Positions 23,721 to 35,058 of a stretch of DNA of 64,000 bases are shown piece by piece; the stretch's first letter is position 1, and each line of letters starts with the position of its first letter. Both the position numbers and the translations under genes were made by a program. The notes beneath the pieces are model-generated. The model searched no databases and was not told the DNA's origin. It worked only from the letters and a program-made list of their open reading frames with translations. Source of the DNA: Arthrobotrys musiformis (taxonomy: Eukaryota; Ascomycota; Orbiliomycetes; Orbiliales; Orbiliaceae); NCBI GenBank assembly GCA_036971715.1, contig JAVHJL010000003.1, forward strand, positions 2,790,001-2,854,000, in the 5' to 3' direction.

Positions 23721-26444
23721 TTGGGTCAAAAAGTGCGCCCCAAATGGAATCACGACAGCACCATATTATTTCTGGGGATATGGAGGGTATTGGTTGATTT
23801 CAAAAAGTTGGAATTTTATGATGGGATGGTTCTTTTTGAGGTCTTTAAGGGGTGGTTTGGAGATATGGGCGATTTGGGGGGTGTGTTGGGGGTTTCAACA
23901 CTTTTGGTGTTCAATTTGTTTGTTGGTTTTGTGTATTCCCGGATTTGGGTATGGCGGCTCGGGGTCGAAGGGGAAGGGGTAGGCGCGTGCACGTGTGGGT
24001 ATCACCCAATTTTAAATTTCTTCAGGGGGATGAAACGGGGATTTTCAAATGACACTGCCTCACTCTATTATTGACATTTGAGACGGCTGGTATTTTGTTA
24101 CATCGAAAGGAAAAGTCGTAATTCGCCGTGCTAAGCATTTTTTCCCCCGTCAACCAACTAGCGAATTCGAAGGGGCGAATTGTCTTCGGTAAAAATTGTT
24201 AGTTTTTTTTTGGGGGGGCGAAAAGGAATTTAAGCTCAACGCCACACGGGTCTAGCCAAGAGATTATAGTGGGTATAGACGCGTAGTCCTTGGGGGTTTT
24301 TTCGTTTGCGATGATACTACCATAGCATGTCGAAGACGTTTTTGGTATATTTAGACACTTTCTGACATACGCTTTGTTGACACCACCTCTTTGAGATTAT
24401 TAGGAGGTGGTTAAGCTTTTTTCTGGGGTTTGCGTAAGTTTGTGAGGCGCGTGGTGATGATGTTTACAGATTGTGGTAACTAGTGGGAAGAGGATGATTA
24501 CACAGGGATTTGCGGGGTGTGCGAGCTCTTTTTTTTCTCCACTCTGCGCGCTCACCTTCCCGTCCCCGGATCTGAGGCCGGCATATAAAATGTATTGTAT
24601 CAAGGAGTGTGATCGTCGATGGTAGACGGTCAGCCTGCATGAATACTTGGGAAGGTCATGCGTACATCTTTTTGTATGATCATACTTGATATAGAAGTTT
24701 TTCGTATCGGTTTGTTAGTATTTTATATATTTGTGGACGTTGGTGTTGGGGATGTTGGAATATCGGGCTTGATTGTTCGCACTCAATCCATCTCGAAATG
24801 TTGTTTAATTTAGAGTTTGTCCCTTATCCACAGGACATAGACTGACGGACAGGACAAGACAGCGCGTGGCCGGGTAAAGGGACGGACAATGGGAATCTCG
24901 CGAACAATTGCAGGACGGGGAAAGGAAAAAGGAGGGGTGGTTTCTGCATTGTAAAATTGTAAAATTGTGAAATTGAAGGTTATTAGGTTTTTCTGACCAA
25001 TTGAAGGGCACGACTGGGACTGGGGACTTTACATAGGTGCCAGGGCTGGTTTAGTGAGGTTGACGATTTGATGTTCAATTTTACATATCACATCACATCA
25101 CTCTCTTACGCTGCCACTTTCACACTCACACTCACGCTCACGCTCACTCCCTTTCGGTGAGAGAGAAGGGAAGAGAGTGAGAATTAGAAGGCGAGAGAGG
25201 GCTGCTTGGAGCGAACGGGAAACAGCTGCCTGGCAGTATTACTCAAGGAATTGATAGTAAACGTTGAAGTTTGTGTGTATGTAAGTATACGCTGGCCTCG
25301 GGTCGCATGGTAGAGTTAAGGTTATCGCCAAATCTGCTGATAGGCTATAGGGCAATTGCTGCCGTGTATATACTCCTTGATTACTTAACAGGATACCTAT
25401 TCTATACAGCCGTTCTCTCAAAGTGTGTATATGATATGATATGATATGAGTGAGTCTCAATGCGGCAAATGGAATATTGGAAGAATCTTCTTTGTATCTT
25501 TCTAGACTGCATCTTCGAGACTAAGTTGGTGCATTGCATCGGTTCGGATTTTTTTGTCTTAGATTTTTTTTTTTCCCCTTCCATTCCCACAGGTTACCCT
25601 GAAACTAGACTCGAATTGATTGACTTGACTGTTCGAATACTAGCATTATTGAAACACGCATGCAAATTTCCGAGCCGAGTTTTTAGTTACTTTCTTGAGT
25701 AGTTAGTTTGGAAGAAGATGGTGAAGTTCTGAGGGTTATAATCGAAGCAGTCGAAAGAATTTGAAGCCAACCAGCCAGCCTCCCTTTGGTCAGGCTTCAA
25801 GACAGTTTGGTTCGGTTGGGCCTGTTGGTACCCACTTTGGCTCTTTCTTGCACTGCGCTCCACTCCACTCCACTCCCCTCGTCCTTTTCTTCTTCTTCTT
25901 ACTATTCTTCCTCTTCTTCTCTTCCTCTTGTTCTTCTGTTCGGGAAAACGACGATACTGTTCCCTTACTATACTACCTACCTACTTAGGTACCTCAAGTA
26001 CCAAAGCACTGGCTAAGTGCTGCTCACTCGCTCTCTCACTCGCTTCCTCGCTCTTGCTCTTGCTCTCCTCTGCGAACTTTCCTTCCATTCCGACACTCTC
26101 ACCGCATTCTCCATTCCGACAATTATCCGACTAACTAACGATATCACATATCATAACTACCTACCGACTATCTAAAATATCTAAATATCCAAATACCTAA
26201 AATACACACACATCCGTTATCGCCATCATCAACATCAGCGTCGTCGCTGTTCTGTGGATATTCTTATTATATCATCGCCGTGTTTGTTTTTCCCCTTCCC
26301 TGTTTCCCTGCCCGGTCAGTATCCAGGCCATCCGACCAACACCGATCATCAAATCGCCTTTTTCCTTGGCTGCCGACCCAGACCCAGGTTGCTTGCTCCA
26401 TCAGACTCCCCTTCACATCACCACAAACCTCCACCTCTTCTTCC

Positions 26445-26468
26445 CTTCCTTCCTTCCTTCCTTCCTTC
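26445..26468. repeat. CTTC tetranucleotide microsatellite in the BST1 leader
   Basis: Six tandem CTTC units lie inside a pyrimidine-rich region about 0.5 kb upstream of the BST1 start. Confidence 0.85.
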
Positions 26469-26930
26469 CCCCATTCCTCGACTCCACCTCGACAATTCCT
26501 CTTTCTCTCTTTTCCCTTTTCTCCCTCCTCATCACCGGAGGAAAATCCTTCCTCCGATCTATTCTTTTTATCTTCATCTTTATTTTATTGTTTTTTTCTC
26601 TCTTGCTTTCCTGACCGGGAGAGGAAAAACGAATAACAAACGACAATAATAATAATAGTAATCGAATTATTAAAAAAAGCTACTGGGAAAAGGGAAAAAA
26701 ACTAAACAAAGGGTTTTCTGATATTAATCGGTCAAAGTGTCGGCGATATCGAGGTTATCTGTCATCCAACAAGGCGAGGAAAGGGGGCTGCTGCTGTTGA
26801 CCTCGACGCCGGCGACAACAGGATTATTGTCCTCCTCCTCCTCCTCCCACTCGACACAAGTCGGATCTCAGGAAAGCGAGCGGTTTCTGGCTTCCAACAG
26901 AAGGACGGATACCCGCTGCATTCCGATTAG

Positions 26931-29900
26931 ATGCGAGAAAGACGCCTGTCGAATGTCGAGATCGACGATCAAGACAACAATAACGATTCCTCCGAGGACC
27001 CTGCGCCGATAACAACTACAGCTACAGCTACAGCTACAGTATTAGATCCCGACAACAGCGACACACCAAAGGCGGCGGCGACGACGACAACAGCGACGGC
27101 GGACTCAAAAAATCCGCCGGGCGAGAAAGCAATGATTGGGACCGGATCCTGGAACAAGGATGACGAGGACCTGCTGCTGGCTGGGGCAAAGTCGGGACGG
27201 AGTAGAATCGGTCGCCGGCCGAGGTTAAGATCTGTGTGGAACTGTGGGTTGCTGCTGCTATCCGTCACAATATGTTCGCTGTTAGGTCTGGCGTCGATAT
27301 TCCATTCTTCGACAAACCGACAGATGGACCAAAAGGGCTGTCGGATGTCTTATATGCGGCCGTCCTATGCGAGACTCGAGGATTTCGACACAGAACACTC
27401 GCGTTTTGCGAGTAAATATAGCATTTATCTTTATCGGGAGGAAAATGTCGACGACACCAGCAAATCGGCTCTGATGAAGCCTAAGGGGGTCCCCGTGTTA
27501 TTCATCCCGGGAAACGCCGGAAGTTACAAACAGGTCCGACCGATTGCTGCTGAGGCTGCAAATATATTCCAGGACAGGCTGAAGGCGAATGCGTCGATAT
27601 TATCCTCCGGGGCTAGGTCGCTGGATTTCTTTACTGTGGATTTCAACGAGGATATCACCGCGTTCCACGGCCAAACATTGCTCGACCAAGCCGAATTTCT
27701 AAACGAGGCCGTTGCTTACATTCTCAGCTTATACCACGATGCGCGGAAAACGACAAAGGAATCCGACCTTCCGGATCCTGCATCAGTTATCCTGATAGGG
27801 CATTCAATGGGTGGCATTGTCGCCCGGACGATGCTCACAATGCCTAATTACCAAACCAATTCAATCAACACGATAATTACCATGTCGGCACCCCACGCCA
27901 GACCTCCCATATCATTCGACGCCGAACTAGTTAGGACGTACGAAAGGGTCAACGCTTACTGGAGGAATTCCTACTCTGCCCAGTGGGCAAGCCACAATCC
28001 GCTATGGCATGTTACGTTGGTTTCGATAGCTGGAGGAGGATTGGATACGGTTGTTCCGTCGGACTATGCGTCTGTTGCGTCGCTGATACCGGAGACTCAC
28101 GGATTTACAGCCTTTACGTCGACAGTTCCAGGAGTGTGGACTTCCATGGATCACCAAGCTATTCTGTGGTGCGATCAGTTTAGAAAAGTCGTTGCGAAGA
28201 CTTTGTTAGATATTGTGAATGTCAGAAGGCCGGGACAGACGAGACCGAGAGCTGAGCGGATGCGGATTTTGAAGAAGGCCTTCTTGACCGGGATGGAAAG
28301 TATTGCGGAGAGGACGATACAGGATGAGGGTATGTATTTTCTTGGCTGATAGGATGCTTATTATTTGCTGACTTGTTTGATCCGCACAGCTCTTAATACG
28401 CTTCTTACGCTCGAACCGAATACGCAGTCGATTATGACGTTGGGAGAGACGCTGGTATTGCGACAGTTGGGAGGAAACCAGAAACCGAAGGCTTATCTAT
28501 TACCGACACCGCCCAGCAGAGGAGAGAAGGGACTCATGGCGTTCACCCTTCTAACGGATCGAAACTTGGCCGGAAAGTCGCCGGATATCGAGGTTATGAT
28601 GTGCAGTAGCTTCCCGCTACAAGCTGGACAGGCCCAGAACGTATTCGCTATGAACATGGACCTAGCGGATGACGTGGTGGATGGTACAAGGTTGGCTTGC
28701 AAATCGGCCGTTGGAGACGCCATGTCGCTGCCTGCTTCGACTCGTCACCTGAAATACCCTTTCGAGGAGGTATCGCCGTTTTCGTACATCCAGTACGATC
28801 TGGAGGATATGGGGGAACACCAATTCATTGCTGTGGTCGATAAAGCTCCAATGTTCTCGGCCGGGTGGTTGGTAGCACAGTTTAGCGAGAAAGCTCAAAG
28901 GGAGACGACTATCGATATTAGCCTGCCGACTCTTCTTAGCCAAGGCGTCCATACGATACTCCCGGCGGAAAGGCCACTAGTGACCGAGTTGTACATTCCG
29001 ACTATCCAGAGCAGCTTGTTTGCTTATAAGCTCTCCGTTAGTGCACAAGCGTGTGGTGACGATGGGCAGCTATTCACGCCACTGATTCGACAATACCTAA
29101 GCGACCCGTACGAATCGAAATATTTCGTCAATGTCAACGAGGCGGATATCAGTTTGCATGGAATGGCGCCGTTCATGCCGGAACCGCTAAAATCCGCCGA
29201 GCGACGTGGACTTACACTGCAGATGTGGTCTGATTCGACATGCAACTCGCCTATTGAGATCTCCATAACTGTGGATTATATCGGCAGCATCGGGAAACTG
29301 GCGATTCGGTACCGAACTGTCTTTGCGGCGTTCCCGCTCCTGATAGTGGCGCTTGTCCTCCGACGTCAGTTCCAGGAATATGATGCCACTGGGATTTTTA
29401 TCACTTTCAATGAAGGTCTCGAGTTGGTACTTAGACAATCTTTACCGGCAACTTTAATGGTGGTGTCCCTCTTGACCCTTTCCCTTGCCGTCGCCCAATC
29501 GCGACAGCACGCTGGGGCCCTGAGTGAAGTTATCGATCGGACGAAGGAAGCTGCTGCGGAGTCCTCTCCGTTCTTTAGGTTCCTTAAGAACGATGCACTG
29601 ATCGGACTTCAGGATCCTTTCTTTTGGTTCCTAACGCCGATATTTGTGACAATCGCTTTTGGAGTCTGTGCTGTGCTCAATTATCTCGTTTTGATCATTG
29701 TGCATTCGCTCACTGCCATCTATGCTTGGTTCTCTTCCCGGCCGGCGTGGCTGAGCAATGAGAAAAGGTGAGAACTACTCGTACTCGTTTAAAAGAAAAT
29801 TGTGTGCTGATTTCTTTCTATTTTAGCAAAAGGGGCCCTCCTTCTGCGTTTACGTCGGGCCATCCTCGGCGGAGATTACTAGTCACTTGCGCGCTGCTGT

Positions 29901-30568
29901 TTTTCGTAGCGACTGTCATCCCATACCAATTTGCATATGTTGTGGTTTGCATTGTGCAGTTAGTTGTTTGCATTCGAGCGTTGAAATTTGCTAGAGAGAG
30001 CGTAAGTATCTCAATATCCTGCTTTTTTTTTTCCCGGTGGAGATGTCATCTACTAACTAGCGACTAGGGCTACGGAACTCGTTCGAACATACATTGGGAC
30101 TTTGCCAATTACAGCCACTCATTGTTGGTTTTGATGATTTGGATTCTCCCAATCAACTTGCCAGTGTTGGTTGTTTGGATACACAATCTCGCAGTCCATT
30201 GGCTGACGCCTTTCTCATCTCATCACAATGTTCTCTCCGTGATGCCATTCATACTTCTGGTGGAAACACTCACTTGCGGCAACATGGTTCCGCGATGCGA
30301 GAATCCGTACGTCCCTGCCCGCGTACCTCTCGATCAAGGTAGTAAAACTAACAATCCTGCTAGACTTCGACATATCACGAGTTTATTGTTTTTGGGCGTT
30401 GCTGCCTACGCAACAATATACGGAGTAATGTATGCATACATGCTACACCACGCGGTTAATCTTGTAGCAGCGTGGTTAGTTGTGCTGCATTTCAGTTCGA
30501 CGCCGTTTACAATATCCGGACTTGTGGAAATGTTCAATAGCCCGGATGAACCAAAGAAGCTACCCTGA
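26931..30568 (+). CDS. BST1: GPI inositol-deacylase (BST1/PGAP1)
   Basis: Five exons are proposed: 26931-28329, 28390-29767, 29827-30001, 30068-30306 and 30364-30568, giving 1131 residues. The enzyme removes the acyl chain from GPI inositol in the ER, which allows GPI-anchored proteins to leave. Evidence: a disordered Thr/Ala-rich N-terminus; one membrane segment (about residues 104-124); the block VPVLFIPGNAGSYKQVR (187-203); and the serine lipase motif GHSMGG with Ser292. These are followed by a long lumenal region and several hydrophobic helices in the last 300 residues. The last intron (30307-30363, 57 nt) has a GTACGT donor and a CTAAC branch site but is a multiple of three and stop-free, so retention would give 1150 residues. 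ACAGCT hexamer repeats encode part of the N-terminus. Confidence 0.93.
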
Positions 30569-32027
30569 ATCTGAATCGGCCGGTGGTAGATTTCCTTTGC
30601 TCACGCCCTTCAAAACCTTCTTGTCAACTGTACACACATGCACACATATAGATGGCATCTTCTGAATCTCATTCTTACCGCTCCTTGACGACCTACGTTA
30701 TTAATCGCCGATTATCTTGCTCACCATTCGCTCCTTCCCTCACCCCCCTTTCATCCTTCTACAATTTCACGCACCTTATAAGATTTTGACGTATCGGGGC
30801 CTTGAGCGATAAACAGGAAGGTTTTTAATGTCCTTTTCCTTTTATTGTTAAGTTTTTTTTGTAGCAGGTTTACCGGCAGTTTCTTCATTGCTTTCATCTA
30901 GACGGCGTACTTGATTCTTCGTTTTCTCTTCTTCTGATTCTTTATCTTTTAATTAATGCCCCCCCTTTCGATTCTCCCCGTTAGCGCTTGATACGGGGTT
31001 CTCCTTTTCTTCCTTTCTTCTTCTTCTTCTCCTCCACATACCACCTTTCTTCTTCTCTTTCTCTCCCTACCTTTGCTTCCTTTCCCGTCACCTTCTATAG
31101 GGATATTTATATACCCTAAAAACTTTCATCATTCTGTCTGAATCAGATGATTCCTTTTTTTTTTTTCAAAGAAAAAAAAATGTAATGTAGATTAGGATCA
31201 CACCAACCATCCATCATCCAGACTTGGCCTCGTGCTCGACGTCGTCCTTCGACTTTCAAATCAATCTTTACCAACTCTCGAGATCGTCTAGGGCACCATC
31301 AGCCCCCATTTTCTACTGCTAGCTTCTTCGTGAGGAATATTCCTACCACACAGCAACAGGTCCCCTCGTCTACATTACATTCTTCGATCGCTCGCCCTTT
31401 TCTTTTTCAAATCCCCTCCCTCAACGTGCTCTACAAAGACATTAAAATGTTGGCAGTACTGAGGAGGGAGAGCAAGCGAAGTCTTGCAATGGGGGGTTTT
31501 ATATACTTTCGTCAATATCACCATCTATCCAACCCTCTATCTATCTACTCTCGTTTTGTCTGTCATTTTTTCATCGCCCGAATTGATCTGTGCCAGTCCC
31601 CCATTTTCTGTTTTTTTTGTTGCTATAGCTTTCAAACCTTAGCATGCCCTCAAAAAAGCCCCACCCTTCCCAAACTTTTTTTTTTATATGTTGGGAAGCG
31701 GGGATAAGGGATGTTTCTTTATGAACTATGTATTATAGTCATCTACACTACCATTGCCCTCACCCATTTGTCAGAAGAAATGATAATGGACCGACAAAGG
31801 GCCCGGAATTTTTTTTCGAAGGTGAATTTTTGGTTAAATTTCCAATTACATATATTATAATTATGTTTTTAAGTGTTCGCTAAAGTGAGGAGGTGCATGT
31901 GGTGTATTCAAATGAAGGGAGGGGTATCCAAACTCCGATTCTATAGTGGCCAGGGCATCCTTTTTCTATCTTACAGGTTTTATCCAATGAATGTGATTCA
32001 TCAATCATCAAATGAACGTTTTTGTTC
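30569..32027. other. Intergenic region between convergent BST1 and RRG7
   Basis: No gene is supported. It is T/C-rich with several poly-T runs, consistent with two facing 3' UTRs. An A/T inverted repeat at about 31146-31181 (a T run, then an A run) could form a hairpin near the BST1 3' end. Confidence 0.55.
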
Positions 32028-32936
32028 TCATGCAGAGACGGGAGTTCCGTTCCATATTAGTGTGATCTCTTGCTCCAATTCCTCCCCTTCCTCTCCGCCG
32101 TCGTTCCCTTTCCCTGTGGGGTCGTGTAGGAACTCGCGCAGCTCGACGCCTTTGATGGCGTAATTCCTTTCGACGTATCTGGCACCTATCCCGAACCCAC
32201 CGATATACCTATTCGCGACCTCATTCCACGCAAACTGCTGTAACAAGCCGCCTCTCCCCGTGAGTTTAAATTCAACGGGTTGGTCCTCATCGCCGTATTT
32301 TTGGATTATTATCTTGTCGCCATAGATCGCTTCCAGCGGGGTGACTTTTACGAATCCGAGGGCGCGACGGCTGGAGAGCATTTGTTTTTTCATGCCTGGG
32401 GTTATATCCCTTACGCTAGCTAGGATGCCCAGGGCGTTTGGGGGTTGGGAGGTTAGGGAGCCTTCTAGTTCGCGGATGTATTGGGGTCCTTTCCAGGATT
32501 TTTGTTGGACGTTTTTGCATTGGATTGTTAGGGGGAGGGGTGTGAATTCTTCCTCTTCTTTTTCTTCTTCTTTTTTTTGTGAGGGTCGGCGGGGGGGTTT
32601 TGGGAGATGCCAGGTGCCTGTGAGGTCTATACCTGCGTCATCTCGGCCGCCGACACGGGTTAGGGATATGCCCGGGAGACAGCGGGAGAGTGCTGAGAGG
32701 ACTGTGTATTCGTATAGAGTCCCCGTGAAGACTGTGGTTGTTGGGTTTAGAGAGGTGAGGATTGCGTGGCGGAGGAAGGATGGGATGTCTGTGTGCGCTG
32801 CTGGTGTGGATTGTAGGGAAGTTGATTTCCTTTTTGAGGATTTTGGGGAGGAGGGGATGGGAAGGGGGGGCCTTGGGGGCATTATTCCCGAGAAGGCGGG
32901 GAGGAGGGGGGATAGGAGGCATGTTGACCTTTGCAT
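32028..32936 (-). CDS. RRG7: RRG7: mitochondrial respiratory-growth protein with Mrr-like nuclease fold
   Basis: This is a single exon of 302 codons. The family (DUF2034) is required for respiratory growth and mitochondrial DNA maintenance in yeast and carries a restriction-endonuclease-like (Mrr) fold. The sequence shows the expected core: YEYTVLSALSR (Glu76), RVGGRDDAGIDLTGTWHLP (Asp104) and TIQCKN (Gln139, Lys141), together matching an E...D...QxK nuclease site. The N-terminus is Ser/Pro/Lys-rich without acidic residues, suitable for mitochondrial import. Met19 is an alternative start. A run of Lys/Glu (residues about 121-130) interrupts the core between the Asp and QxK motifs. It is head to head with END3 across 290 bp. 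Confidence 0.88.
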   Translation of the reverse strand: MQRSTCLLSPLLPAFSGIMPPRPPLPIPSSPKSSKRKSTSLQSTPAAHTDIPSFLRHAILTSLNPTTTVFTGTLYEYTVLSALSRCLPGISLTRVGGRDDAGIDLTGTWHLPKPPRRPSQKKEEEKEEEEFTPLPLTIQCKNVQQKSWKGPQYIRELEGSLTSQPPNALGILASVRDITPGMKKQMLSSRRALGFVKVTPLEAIYGDKIIIQKYGDEDQPVEFKLTGRGGLLQQFAWNEVANRYIGGFGIGARYVERNYAIKGVELREFLHDPTGKGNDGGEEGEELEQEITLIWNGTPVSA

Positions 32937-33226
32937 GGCTTTTTATATGTGAAGGGTTTACTCCGTATATAAAAAATGAATGGAGGTGAGAATGTTGGAT
33001 ATTTCGCGTTGTTTGCGAGGTTGAGGTGATTGGATTGGTTTTGGGTGGATGGGCGCCGGATGCTGGATTTGGAGCTGCGTAAGTTCGGGGCTAAGCTAAC
33101 TATCACCTGCAATTAAACCCCGTAATTGTACCATAACAGCATCTACACCCATCGCTCATCACCACTCCATCCTCAACCTCCCTCCCTCCCTAAACTACAA
33201 AAAGATAAGAGATAGAGAGGGGAAAG
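32937..33226. promoter_or_regulatory. Shared divergent promoter of RRG7 and END3
   Basis: Only 290 bp separate the two opposite start codons, so both promoters must lie here or overlap the neighbouring transcript. No TATA box or known factor site is clear. Confidence 0.6.
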
Positions 33227-34685
33227 ATGTCGATAAACCAGTCCGAAGTCCAGAAATACTGGGAAATCTTCGCCGTCCTGGCCAACGGCGGCAACCACCT
33301 GGATGGCAGCCAGGCGGCCTCGGTCCTGAAGAACTCGGGATTGAACGACACCCAGCTGGAGAGAGTGTGGGATCTGGCGGATATCGATAACGATGGACGG
33401 CTGGACTTCGAGGAGTTTTGCGTCGCTATGAAGTTGATTTATAATGTGCTTGGTGGTGTATGTTCCCCCCCTCTCTCTCCCTCTTCCTCGCATAGTATCT
33501 TTCGCCTTTTTAACTATGGAGTAAGCTTCAATTGGCTGACTATTTCATGTTGGATATTGTGGTGGAGAATAGGAGGCATCGGACATCCCAGACCGGCTAC
33601 CGGACTACCTCGTTCCCGAAAGTAAATCCCACCTGGTAGCAGCAACCCAAGCGCTCACCAAGACGGCCCCTAAGATCGAAACACCCCAGGAGGAAGAAGA
33701 CACACCGGGTCTCAGGGATGGGTTCGATTGGTACATGTCGCCGGCCGATAAGGGTAAATACGAGGCCATCTACAGCGCCAACGTTGATCGACATGGCCAG
33801 GTTACTTGTATGTCAACCCTCACCCTATTTAAATTGGATAAGATAAAAGGCTAATCTGGGACATAAATATAGTCGCCGCGCTGGATGATCTATACTCCTC
33901 CCTCGACGTCCCGGACACCGAAATCCGCTTCGCATGGACACTAGTAAACCCCAACGCGGACCTAACGGTCGGTAAAGACCAGGCATTAGCCTTCCTGCAC
34001 ATGTTGAACCAGCGGAACGAAGGGTACAGGATCCCGCGGAGCGTGCCGGCGTCGTTAAGAGCCTCCTTCGAGAAAAACCAGATAAATTATTCGGTCAGCA
34101 GCGTGAAGCTGGGTAATGGTGGGGATAGGGCGCCGCTTGGTGGGTCGACGAGCAAGAAGAATGCGTTTGCGGAGGGGTATTTGGATAGACTTGGGTTGGG
34201 GGGGAGGACGGGGGGGTATAAAACTACTGGTCAGTCTATTACACTATATTTCCCAAGCCATTGTTTTGATGTGCGGTGCTGATTTGCCTTGGTATAATGT
34301 AGGAACGGACTTCACCGCCTCGAAAGAACAGGACTGGGAGGAAGTTAGGCTGAAGCGACAGCTTGCCGATTTGGAAACTAAAATTAAGGATGCCGAAGCA
34401 GCGGCATCGAAGAGGGCGGCTAGAGGGGCCGACGGATCGAGGAACTCGAAAGCCGCGTTGGTCAGGCGGGAACTGGAGCAAATGTTGGATTATAAGAGGA
34501 GGGAGCTGAGGGATCTGGAAGAAGGAAAAGGCAGTGCGCAAGGTGGTGCTAGCCTTGCTAGCGCAAGAGATGATCTGGAGCTTATGAAGCAACAGATCGA
34601 TGCGCTGGAATCGCATTTGGCACAAAGGAACGATGTGCTGGAGGATCTTAGGCGGCAGATCGATGATGAGAAAACAAGGAGGTAG
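33227..34685 (+). CDS. END3: END3: actin cytoskeleton-regulatory complex protein
   Basis: Four exons, 33227-33457, 33573-33807, 33873-34229 and 34303-34685, join in frame to give 401 residues, the usual END3 length. END3 works with PAN1 and SLA1 at cortical actin patches in endocytosis. The first EH domain (about residues 1-90) carries the calcium-loop sequence DIDNDGRLDFEEF (52-64) and continues into LPDYLVPESK. The second EH domain begins near FDWYMSPADKGKYE and includes LVNPNADLTVGK and IPRSVPASLRASFEK. The last exon is a charged coiled-coil (EEVRLKRQLADLETKI and ALESHLAQRNDVLEDLRRQI), as in the family. Donors are GTATGT, GTATGT and GTCAGT. It converges on IRC3. Confidence 0.95.
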
Positions 34686-35033
34686 AGTTCACGCCTCATC
34701 CGCTTTATCGTGGTCAATCTGTGTGTATATGTAAGAGGATGTGGAGGAATTGGGTTGGGTGAAATGCATTTCTTGTCTAGCGTATGTGAGCCCCTTTAGT
34801 TTAGTTTATTTTAATTCATATTTTCCCATTTTTTTCATTGGTGATATCTTATATGTACAATTCTTTTTTCCCTCTTCATTCTGTTTTCTCCAGTTTCTAT
34901 GTAGACGAGATAGATACCTTTTGTCATCCATGATACTCCTATAAATATGCATTTACAAGCGCCATTCAAAAACAGCCAAACCAAAAACCCAAAAAGTCGG
35001 AGATTCATGTATGTGGATGTAGCCGTAAATGGT

Positions 35034-35053
35034 AAAAAAAAAAAAAAAAAAAA
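35034..35053. repeat. Twenty-base poly-A tract between END3 and IRC3
   Basis: An uninterrupted run of 20 A lies a few bases beyond the IRC3 stop codon, in the short gap between convergent genes. On the minus strand it is a poly-T run just after the IRC3 stop. Confidence 0.9.
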
Positions 35054-35058
35054 GGAAT

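Larger units (their letters stand above)
22039..26930. other. Non-coding stretch before BST1, with repeats and a tRNA-like relic
   Basis: No protein gene is supported. The first part is T-rich 3' UTR-like sequence. A trinucleotide GTC repeat lies at 23056-23087 and a tRNA-Leu-like 5' half at 23689-23720. The right end from about 25840 is strongly pyrimidine-rich (CTT and CTTCC tracts) and then A-rich, and is probably the promoter and 5' UTR of BST1. Overlapping frames there encode only low-complexity Phe/Ser/Leu strings. Confidence 0.6.

Noticed and set aside
23721..24074. 117-codon frame after the tRNA-like sequence
   Set aside because: Arises from a G/T-rich tract giving repetitive Gly/Val/Phe/Trp; no motif or splice support.
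26254..26649. Overlapping frames of over 100 codons upstream of BST1
   Set aside because: Encode only Pro/Ser/Leu/Phe strings from the CTTC-rich leader; typical of a pyrimidine-rich 5' UTR.
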